Under the pieces are notes generated by a model. That model was not told the origin of the DNA and made no database searches. It saw only the letters and a list, made by a program, of their open reading frames with translations. A DNA stretch of 28,680 nucleotides from the IMG/VR virus record IMGVR_UViG_3300046167_000183, positions 1 to 28,680 of that record, one strand, 5' to 3'. Source of the stretch: a virus. Positions 6,056-10,964 of the stretch are shown piece by piece. Made by a program: the position numbers and the translations under genes. Each line of letters starts with the position of its first letter. Within the stretch, counting starts at the first letter, position 1.

Positions 6056-6280
6056 TCAAACTTTCTCCAATGCCTGATCCAGCGCGCCGGCTTTGTGCAG
6101 CTTGCCGGTCAGTGTGTTGGCAACAGCATCCTCTGTGCAGATGCCACGCATTGCAGCGGCGCCCATAGGTGTGCGCTTCTTGAATAGATATGAGGCAACC
6201 CAAACGTCTGGCGCGTTAGTCCAGAGGTTGATTGATGATGCTGACAGGTGCTTGATGCCGTGCTTTTCAAAACCGTTCAT
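6056..6280 (-). CDS. PD-(D/E)XK nuclease, N-terminal part (fragment)
   Basis: Starts MNGFEKHGIKHLSASSINLW. The LSASSINLWTNAPDVWVASY segment is the usual N-terminal helix motif of RecB-family nucleases (S-x-S-x3-x-W). It continues AAAMRGICTEDAVANTL, the GxxxH/E-like helix, and stops at GAG AAA GTT TGA (6056). The start overlaps the resolvase stop by 4 nt (ATGA), so it was the third gene of the leftward operon. Confidence 0.7.
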   Translation of the reverse strand: MNGFEKHGIKHLSASSINLWTNAPDVWVASYLFKKRTPMGAAAMRGICTEDAVANTLTGKLHKAGALDQALEKV

Positions 6281-6747
6281 GCTGTTAGCTTTCCGTATAG
6301 GGCCAAAAGACAGGCCTCACTTCTGCCATCGTCCTTGACACGTTTAAACAGGTCAGCCTGTGCAGGCCATCTCTGGCTTGCGAGTGATCGGCTGAGTCCT
6401 TTGTCTTTGTTCAGTCCAAGGTGCGACTTCCACTTAGCCGGCGTGACCATTGTCATGGGCAGCTTGTGCGCTGCGATAGCCATCTGCGTGGCGCCGTAGG
6501 CTTGGCCGAAACGGAACATGCTGCTGACACCGTTGCCTCTGACGGCACTGACCTGCTCCAAGATAACATGGTGCGGCTCATCACCTTCTGGCTTTAAGAT
6601 TTCGTGCAGCTCATACAGGTTCAGCTCTGTCTTTCCTTTGATGTTTTTGTAAACCGGCATGTCATGCACCTCGACGCTGTTTCTGTCGGGCCAGTAGAAT
6701 GCAATCGCACCAGTGAAGCCTGGGTCTATGCCGACAAAGACTGTCAT
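6277..6747 (-). CDS. RuvC-like Holliday junction resolvase
   Basis: 156 aa with an RNase H-fold resolvase pattern: GIDPGFTGAIAF (6-17, first Asp at 8), VILEQVSA (61-68, Glu64), MTMVTPAKWKSHLGL (98-112), and DDGRSEACLLALYG (139-152) with Asp139/140 and Glu144. These acidic residues match the metal-binding set of RuvC and phage relatives. It would cut branched recombination or replication intermediates before packaging. It overlaps both neighbours by 4 nt (6744-6747 upstream, 6277-6280 downstream), so it is translationally coupled. Confidence 0.85.
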   Translation of the reverse strand: MTVFVGIDPGFTGAIAFYWPDRNSVEVHDMPVYKNIKGKTELNLYELHEILKPEGDEPHHVILEQVSAVRGNGVSSMFRFGQAYGATQMAIAAHKLPMTMVTPAKWKSHLGLNKDKGLSRSLASQRWPAQADLFKRVKDDGRSEACLLALYGKLTA

Positions 6748-6926
6748 GCTTGATCTCGGATCTTGATGCCGTTGAAGTTAAGAAAGAAGAAGATTGCTTC
6801 TTCAGTTAGATCGCGCAGGGTTGGGTCTTGCCCATCCATCTTTGCTCGGTTCTCTTGCAGAACGCGCATGCCGTCAGCAAGCTCACACTTGATGCGGTGG
6901 TTCCACTGCTCTTTCTTCTGTTTCAT
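6744..6926 (-). CDS. Small hypothetical protein, first gene of leftward operon
   Basis: A 60-aa charged protein (MKQKKEQWNHRIKCELADGM...), probably helical, of no recognised family. The start follows GGGGGAACT, and the end overlaps the resolvase start (ATGA). It is the first gene after the operator array, so it is probably expressed early. Confidence 0.65.
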   Translation of the reverse strand: MKQKKEQWNHRIKCELADGMRVLQENRAKMDGQDPTLRDLTEEAIFFFLNFNGIKIRDQA

Positions 6927-6939
6927 AGTTCCCCCAGGG

Positions 6940-7028
6940 TTGCTAGTCGTTCACAATACATAGTGCTAGCAATTATTTTTATCAAGTGTAATTTTTTGCT
7001 AGCAAAGGTATTGCAAAGTTGCTAGCAA
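6940..7028. promoter_or_regulatory. Divergent control region with four TTGCTAGCAA-type operators
   Basis: Sites: 6940-6949 (TTGCTAGTCG, half site intact), 6963-6972 (GTGCTAGCAA, one mismatch), 6996-7005 (TTGCTAGCAA, extending to the 12-bp palindrome TTTGCTAGCAAA at 6995-7006) and 7019-7028 (TTGCTAGCAA). The centres are 23, 33 and 23 bp apart, a mirror-symmetric layout between the leftward (6926) and rightward (7065) genes. Weak promoter-like pairs overlap them: leftward TTGATA (6980-6985) - 17 bp - TATGTA (6957-6962), and rightward TTGCAA (7011-7016) - 17 bp - TAATGT. A dimeric repressor or activator binding here would switch both operons. No repressor gene is certain in the window. Confidence 0.7.
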
Positions 7029-7064
7029 GCATTTAATGTAATCTTACAGCAAGAGGAGAGCCAC

Positions 7065-7283
7065 ATGACAATCGACGAAATCAAATCCGCAATTGCCAAA
7101 GAGACCAGTTTCATTGACAATAAATTAAAGGTCATTGACGAACTGAAAAAATACTATGGAGAAGGTGTCCGATCATCATCGGCCAGCGCCGACATAGGAA
7201 TGGAAGCAGCCATGTTGCAAACCGCAATTGCAACTCGCAAAAACTTTGAGCAGTTACTGAAGGAGATGACAGATGAAAGCTGA
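7065..7283 (+). CDS. Small hypothetical protein, first gene of rightward operon
   Basis: 72 aa, helical, beginning MTIDEIKSAIAKETSFIDNK. Charged heptad-like segments (9-30 and 50-68) suggest a small coiled-coil or adaptor. A strong AGAGGAG precedes the ATG. It is the first gene after the operator array and therefore likely early. Function unknown. Confidence 0.75.
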   Translation: MTIDEIKSAIAKETSFIDNKLKVIDELKKYYGEGVRSSSASADIGMEAAMLQTAIATRKNFEQLLKEMTDES

Positions 7284-7365
7284 TTGGGAAGACTATGTAA
7301 TTATCATCAGCGCGTTTGTCGCTGCAAACGCATGGATCGCAGGCATTGTGTGGGGGTGGTGGTGA
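7273..7365 (+). CDS. 30-aa membrane peptide
   Basis: ATG 7273 overlaps the end of the previous gene. The product MKADWEDYVIIISAFVAANA and then WIAGIVWGWW is one hydrophobic helix with a short acidic N-terminus. Its TGA overlaps the GTG start of the next gene (GTGA, 7362-7365), and AGGAGATGAC upstream can serve as a ribosome-binding site. Tight coupling on both sides supports it. Function unknown; it may sit in the inner membrane. Confidence 0.6.
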   Translation: MKADWEDYVIIISAFVAANAWIAGIVWGWW

Positions 7366-7544
7366 GCGAACTAACTCCTGCCGATCAGGCCATACTGCGA
7401 TACCTGCGCACTCAAGTGGATCGCCTGCAAGACGAGCGGTATCGTCAGGACGCGAGGCCGAGCATTGTTAATGAACTTCAAATTGCCCAGCGTGATCTGA
7501 AGAAATACACATCTGACCTCAGAAAAAAAGGATACAATATATAA
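7362..7544 (+). CDS. Small charged helical protein
   Basis: 60 aa from GTG 7362: VSELTPADQAILRYLRTQVD, then a charged helical tail (QIAQRDLKKYTSDLRKKGYN). The frame is open to 7284, but the extra N-terminus would be Cys/Arg-rich nonsense overlapping the membrane peptide. The GTGA overlap and the G-rich upstream sequence favour 7362. The stop TAA shares one base with the next ATG (TAATG). No family recognised. Confidence 0.65.
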   Translation: MSELTPADQAILRYLRTQVDRLQDERYRQDARPSIVNELQIAQRDLKKYTSDLRKKGYNI

Positions 7545-7936
7545 TGGTCAAAGTAGTAGACGTTGAAATAAACGTCATGTCATTTAAACGCGCATTTAAT
7601 CGGGAACCCACTGAGGCAGAGATGGGCGCCTTGATGAGGCTGAACGCCAAAAGAAACGAAAAGCAATGCGGCGGCAAGAATACAATCAAAAAGATTGACA
7701 GGCGCCTTGCGTCTGCATCCAAGGCTCGGGATTACATTAAGAGCCAGCCGCTCAAGCGCAACATTGTAGTTACCCGCACCGCGTGGTCTGTTAATTACCT
7801 ACTCAAGTTAGACTTGAACAAATCACAAATCATGGACGTTCTGCACATAAGTGAGATCGCTTATGATCGGGCCGTCAAGCAATACAATCTGCCGCGTGAC
7901 GGGATTGAAAGAAGGTTTAAAAATGACAAGAAATGA
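7544..7936 (+). CDS. Possible helix-turn-helix DNA-binding protein
   Basis: 130 aa, basic. Residues ~80-118 (WSVNYLLKLDLNKSQIMDVL, then HISEIAYDRAVKQYNLP) look like two helices around a turn, as in HTH regulators (K-S-Q-I-M-D-V-L ... I-A-Y-D-R-A-V). The N-terminal part has SFKRAFNREPTEAEMGAL. It is the best candidate in the window to act on the TTGCTAGCAA operators, but that is inference. TAATG coupling links it to the gene before, and it overlaps the next start at 7923. Confidence 0.6.
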   Translation: MVKVVDVEINVMSFKRAFNREPTEAEMGALMRLNAKRNEKQCGGKNTIKKIDRRLASASKARDYIKSQPLKRNIVVTRTAWSVNYLLKLDLNKSQIMDVLHISEIAYDRAVKQYNLPRDGIERRFKNDKK

Positions 7937-8192
7937 AATACTGAAAGAAGCCGCGCGCATAATCAGCACCGAAAGAGCGGACGATTATGGGCCGGCAGAT
8001 GAATCGTTCAAGCGCATTGCTCAACTTTGGACATCTTATCTTGATGTGGCTGTCAGCCCTATGGACGTTGCCAATATGTATATACTGAGCAAGGTGCAGC
8101 GTACATTAACGTCACCAAGCAAAGATGATACATGGACAGATATTTGCGGTTATGCTGCATTGGCAGGGGAGATGATGACAAATGAAAAGTAA
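7923..8192 (+). CDS. DUF6378-like protein
   Basis: 89 aa from ATG 7923; the frame is open to 7851, but the upstream part is a shadow of the previous gene. ARIISTERADDYGPADESFK, RIAQLWTSYL, VSPMDVANMYILSKVQRTL and DTWTDICGYAALAGE follow the pattern of a common small phage protein (DUF6378). I recall these as having a MazG-like helical fold, so a nucleotide-pyrophosphatase role is possible but unproven. The end overlaps the start of the next short gene. Confidence 0.8.
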   Translation: MTRNEILKEAARIISTERADDYGPADESFKRIAQLWTSYLDVAVSPMDVANMYILSKVQRTLTSPSKDDTWTDICGYAALAGEMMTNEK

Positions 8193-8292
8193 ATTCACAG
8201 AACATGAGATCCACATAGCTGGCCTGGTCGGCGCCCTTGTAGGATTTGTTTCTGGAGCCGGCCTGATGGCGCTAGTCGCTATAATATTTTGA
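8182..8292 (+). CDS. 36-aa membrane peptide
   Basis: ATG 8182 lies inside the end of the DUF6378-like gene. The product MKSKFTEHEIHIAGLVGALV, then GFVSGAGLMALVAIIF, is a short polar start plus one glycine-rich hydrophobic helix with GxxxG-like spacing. Last gene of the plus-strand operon. GGGGAGATGATGACAA upstream supplies a ribosome-binding site. Function unknown. Confidence 0.6.
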   Translation: MKSKFTEHEIHIAGLVGALVGFVSGAGLMALVAIIF

Positions 8293-8298
8293 AGTCGT

Positions 8299-8410
8299 GT
8301 GAGTGGCCGTTGATATAAAAAAGATTGGCGCTTTTTGGTAGCAACGTCATCCGAGTAAACAACCGCCCAATTGGGACAAAGCGATTTGTATTGTGATGAT
8401 AGCCACTCAC
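8299..8410 (+). ncRNA. Candidate structured RNA closed by a 9-bp helix
   Basis: GTGAGTGGC (8299-8307) is fully complementary to GCCACTCAC (8402-8410), 112 nt overall. The interior contains the palindrome CCCAATTGGG. The region has no convincing ORF and is followed 13 nt later by a strong intrinsic terminator. It could be a 3' UTR-derived small RNA or a structured mRNA end. It lacks the T-loop and acceptor pattern of a tRNA. Evidence is structure only. Confidence 0.35.
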
Positions 8411-8423
8411 CAGAGATTTATAG

Positions 8424-8470
8424 CAGCGCATAAAATTGCTTCAAGCTTTTTATGCGCTGTTTTTCTTTTT
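8424..8470 (+). terminator. Rho-independent terminator of the rightward operon
   Basis: A 12-bp perfect stem (CAGCGCATAAAA 8424-8435; TTTTATGCGCTG 8448-8459) with a 12-nt loop is followed by TTTTTCTTTTT (8460-8470). It ends the plus-strand operon where it meets the late minus-strand operon, whose last gene stops at 8450 inside the same hairpin. Confidence 0.9.
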
Positions 8471-8662
8471 ATTCATCATGGAAATTCGCTTGCCTTTTGC
8501 AACGGCTTCGCCCTTCGATGATGCGCCCCAGGCTTTCAAAGATTTAAGGAGCGGTGTGTCTGTACCGTCCTTCTTCTTTGTCGGCCCAGGCATGTTCCCC
8601 ATGCGTTGCAGGAACGCTGCACGCCGGCCACTGTTGCCGGTTCTTTCTGGTGGCCTGCTCAT
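8450..8662 (-). CDS. Small basic hypothetical protein
   Basis: 70 aa, very Lys/Arg-rich: MSRPPERTGNSGRRAAFLQR ... GNMPGPTKKKDGTDTPLLKS ... GKRISMMNKKKNSA. No fold recognised; likely disordered and nucleic-acid or virion associated. It starts directly after the 8664-8834 gene with AAGG upstream and is the last gene of the late operon. Confidence 0.55.
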   Translation of the reverse strand: MSRPPERTGNSGRRAAFLQRMGNMPGPTKKKDGTDTPLLKSLKAWGASSKGEAVAKGKRISMMNKKKNSA

Positions 8663-8663
8663 G

Positions 8664-8834
8664 TTAAGCCTTACTGGTCATTATGGTTTTTTTCTTCGCG
8701 GTCTTCTCGCTGTCCTTGAAGGCCTGGGCAGTTGGTGCGCCTGGTGAACCGGGCTTGCGCATCTTCTCTCCAGATCCAGCGGCGATCCGCTTTTTCTTTT
8801 TGTGAATGTTTGCATATAATCCTTGCTTAGGCAT
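8664..8834 (-). CDS. Small basic phage protein (MPKQGLYANIHKKKKRIA type)
   Basis: 56 aa: MPKQGLYANIHKKKKRIAAG, then SGEKMRKPGSPGAPTAQAF and a Lys-rich end. I recognise this as a widespread small phage family that begins M-P-K-x-G-L-Y-A-N-I and contains RIAAGSGEKMRKPG. It has no known function. The start overlaps the endolysin stop by 8 nt (ATGCCTAA). Confidence 0.75.
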   Translation of the reverse strand: MPKQGLYANIHKKKKRIAAGSGEKMRKPGSPGAPTAQAFKDSEKTAKKKTIMTSKA

Positions 8835-9342
8835 CTGCCATCTCCAATGCTGTTTCTAGCGTTTCCTTGTTGCGGCGCGTCCAGCCTTTGCCGAAAGTCT
8901 CAAAAGTTTTTAACCGCTCATAAAACCTTTGCCGCGTATGATACACAGATTCTATGATTTCTCTAGGGTCTTTGTCAGCCACTGCCTGCAGAGTCATAGG
9001 CCCGATACGCCCGTCTTGCTTCGCCCCAACGGCACGTTGAATAGCCTTGGCTGGCCTGCCGTTGCCGGAATTAACAGCCCAATCAAACGCGCACCAATCC
9101 AAACCGCTGCCTAAATCATCACCACGAATTTTATCCCAATAGTTTTTCTTGTAGATCGGGGCCACATCGTCCGGCGTTAGGTCGCGCATTTCCTGCTCAG
9201 TGCTTTCCCGTTTAATCCACTTGTCATAAACAGCCTTGGTCACACCCAAATTTGTCATCCCCCCCGGATCTTTCGGGTGATTTACAAAACCGCCTTCGTG
9301 CTTGAGAAGCATTCTTAAACAGTATCCAAAGTTCTCTTTCAT
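8827..9342 (-). CDS. Endolysin, glycoside hydrolase 108-type muramidase
   Basis: 171 aa. HEGGFVNHPKDPGGMTNLGV (15-34) is the signature of the GH108/ZliS muramidases, with catalytic Glu16. WAVNSGNGRPAKAIQRAVG (88-106) and QDGRIGPMTLQAV (109-121) form the usual C-terminal peptidoglycan-binding part. There is no signal peptide, so it probably needs the neighbouring holin to reach the wall. Its start overlaps the holin stop by 4 nt. It would cut the glycan strand at the end of infection. Confidence 0.9.
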   Translation of the reverse strand: MKENFGYCLRMLLKHEGGFVNHPKDPGGMTNLGVTKAVYDKWIKRESTEQEMRDLTPDDVAPIYKKNYWDKIRGDDLGSGLDWCAFDWAVNSGNGRPAKAIQRAVGAKQDGRIGPMTLQAVADKDPREIIESVYHTRQRFYERLKTFETFGKGWTRRNKETLETALEMADA

Positions 9343-9734
9343 TTCTTACCTCCGAAAAATTGCTTGCCACCTCTAATGCCAACCGCAGCGGTGCATACAG
9401 TGAAGACTAGCCATGTGTACCACTCAGGAAGCTCAGAAAGACGGTCAAAGCCGTTCTTAACTGTCTCTTCCATTCCCGGTATAAAGCACAGAATGACGGG
9501 TATAAGGACAGCAAAAGTTACCACCTCGTCCTTGATAGATGACTGCGTACCTTCAGCCATAATCCGCTCCCAATCGGCAGTGGATGTCTCTTTGGATAAT
9601 AGGATTTTTGCTTTGCTTTCGGCCTCAACCAGCTTCAGTTGCGCAGTTGCCGCGTTTCTGTCTGCCTTGCCTTGGAGCCAAGAGCCAGCAAGATTGGCTA
9701 CAGGGCCAAGTGCCGTAGTCAGTAGGTTCATCAT
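9339..9734 (-). CDS. Putative holin
   Basis: 131 aa with an amphipathic N-terminus (MMNLLTTALGPVANLAGSWL), a charged middle and two hydrophobic segments, VVTFAVLIPVILCFIP (71-86) and WYTWLVFTVCTAAVGI (104-119), ending GGKQFFGGKK. Size, topology and position just upstream of the endolysin (4-nt overlap) fit a holin. The family is not identified with certainty; gene-transfer-agent-type holins look similar. Confidence 0.65.
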   Translation of the reverse strand: MMNLLTTALGPVANLAGSWLQGKADRNAATAQLKLVEAESKAKILLSKETSTADWERIMAEGTQSSIKDEVVTFAVLIPVILCFIPGMEETVKNGFDRLSELPEWYTWLVFTVCTAAVGIRGGKQFFGGKK

Positions 9735-10030
9735 TTCTTAGCCCCCATCGCACTGAACCCAAAGAAGGCAGCAACCAACCCGCTAATCGCTATGAAATAT
9801 GTGGGAGCGATGTCAGCAAGGAGCTGGCCTGTTGTGTCGTATCCGTACATATCTGCCGCAACAATGCCGACCGGATAAATCAGCAACCCAAACAAAGCAA
9901 ACCAAGTCATCCGCAGCTGCGCATCGCGCTTGTGATCGGCGTCTTCCATGCGCAAACGACGATCCTCAAGCATAAGTTCACGCTCGTCTGCGTCAATCTT
10001 TCCGTTTTTATTCAGATCATATTCAGTCAT
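9731..10030 (-). CDS. Membrane protein with an EF-hand calcium loop
   Basis: 99 aa. Residues 5-16, DLNKNGKIDADE, match the canonical 12-residue EF-hand loop (D-x-N-x-N-G-x-I-D-x-x-E). A charged helix follows (RELMLEDRRLRMEDADHKRD), then two transmembrane segments, MTWFALFGLLIYPVGIVAA (41-59) and YFIAISGLVAAFFGFSAMG (78-96). It lies between small membrane proteins and the putative holin with a 4-nt overlap. It could be an accessory or anti-holin responding to calcium, which is high in seawater; the function is inferred. Confidence 0.7.
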   Translation of the reverse strand: MTEYDLNKNGKIDADERELMLEDRRLRMEDADHKRDAQLRMTWFALFGLLIYPVGIVAADMYGYDTTGQLLADIAPTYFIAISGLVAAFFGFSAMGAKK

Positions 10031-10145
10031 CGTTTAAACTCCTAGCGTAGTTAATAGCGTAGTGCTTATGGTGAGTTATAATCACGACCCGTCCGTTCCT
10101 GTCATACACAACATAATCACCCTTCTTATTCTGGTATAACCTCAA
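10023..10145 (-). CDS. 40-aa hypothetical protein
   Basis: Frame with protein-like content: YQNKKGDYVVYDRNGRVVII, then THHKHYAINYARSLNDD. Its stop overlaps the start of the EF-hand gene (ATGACTGA). TTG 10145 is the only upstream start before a stop; a GTG at codon 12 preceded by AAGAAGG is an alternative, so the N-terminus is uncertain. Alternating hydrophobic residues suggest a small beta sheet. No family recognised. Confidence 0.45.
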   Translation of the reverse strand: MRLYQNKKGDYVVYDRNGRVVIITHHKHYAINYARSLNDD

Positions 10146-10290
10146 AACAATACACCGTAGTCTGGCTTGTAGTTATCAAGACCCTTGCATCCTCAAGAGC
10201 TTCTCTACACTCATTCTCAGTAGTGAACTGATTGAGTTGATAATGCTCAATGTTGTTATTCATAACTTGAAACCAAACTAAAAACCACAT
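10126..10290 (-). CDS. 54-aa small protein with hydrophobic N-terminus
   Basis: MWFLVWFQVMNNNIEHYQLN, then a body with two cysteines (28, 48) ending YCFEVIPE. The hydrophobic start may be a short export or anchor signal, and the two Cys could form a periplasmic disulfide. ATG 10290 shares one base with the stop of the upstream gene (TGATG). Being embedded in the lysis region, a spanin-like or accessory lysis role is possible but unproven. Confidence 0.6.
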   Translation of the reverse strand: MWFLVWFQVMNNNIEHYQLNQFTTENECREALEDARVLITTSQTTVYCFEVIPE

Positions 10291-10763
10291 CACCACTTAC
10301 CCTGATAGCGCCCAAGATAATAAAAGCCTGTCACAATCCCCGCCCCCGCAATGGCAAATATAATTGCACCAAGGGTATAGTTGATAGCGTTGTCTATCAT
10401 CTCTTGTTTTTTGTAAGCCTCTTCCCTGCGTATCTTGCGCATCTCACCCTCTATAGCAAGAACCTCCTCCCACGCGGAGGGGCCATACGTCCATGAGATA
10501 TGATCCTTAATCTCTTTACGCATAGCCTCCATCTTTTTTTTATGAGCAAAGATCTCAATAGCATTAGAGCTGTTGTCAGACATCATCTTATAAAAAGGAG
10601 GGTTTTTTGTTTTGTCTTCAGCGTACTGAAAATCAGAAAAAGCGGAGCCCCATTTAGCTAGGGTTCCGCTCATTTCTTGTATGTCTTTGCCAGCACTTAT
10701 ACCCTGCTTGAGAATATTAAACGCACTGGTGGCTAGACCGACCGCTGTTACAGGGTCAATCAT
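10290..10763 (-). CDS. Conserved-looking membrane protein, late operon
   Basis: 157 aa: MIDPVTAVGLATSAFNILKQ, then a mostly helical charged body with GPSAWEEVLAIE, and one C-terminal transmembrane segment (YTLGAIIFAIAGAGIVTGFY, 129-148). I have seen similar MIDPVTA... proteins among marine phage lysis/virion genes, but no function is known. It may be a lysis accessory. Confidence 0.65.
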   Translation of the reverse strand: MIDPVTAVGLATSAFNILKQGISAGKDIQEMSGTLAKWGSAFSDFQYAEDKTKNPPFYKMMSDNSSNAIEIFAHKKKMEAMRKEIKDHISWTYGPSAWEEVLAIEGEMRKIRREEAYKKQEMIDNAINYTLGAIIFAIAGAGIVTGFYYLGRYQGKW

Positions 10764-10767
10764 TTTG

Positions 10768-10962
10768 TCAGCCCATCTTTGTCAGCACTGCTACTAAGAG
10801 TGCAATGATAAAGCCTGTTGTCCCAATCATGATTGCTTCCATGCGTTTAACACGGCCAAACAGATCTTTGAATTGAATTCGCATTTCTGTTTGCATGGCA
10901 ATCACCTCTTTCTCTAAGCCATCAATCCGCTCGTGAGCAGATGCTACTGTACGTTTGTCCAT
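10768..10962 (-). CDS. XhlA-like coiled-coil membrane protein
   Basis: 64 aa: a coiled coil (ERIDGLEKEVIAMQTEMRIQ and on, 11-42) followed by a single transmembrane helix (IGTTGFIIALLVAVLTKM, 46-63). This is the layout of haemolysin XhlA/holin-associated proteins. It begins the lysis part of the late operon, immediately after the tail adhesin gene. Confidence 0.65.
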   Translation of the reverse strand: MDKRTVASAHERIDGLEKEVIAMQTEMRIQFKDLFGRVKRMEAIMIGTTGFIIALLVAVLTKMG

Positions 10963-10964
10963 AG

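Noticed and set aside
8293-8420. Possible tRNA or short ORFs in the gap after the rightward operon
   Set aside because: No T-loop or acceptor pattern for a tRNA. The ORFs are 12-23 codons or interrupted by TAG; a structured RNA is the better guess.
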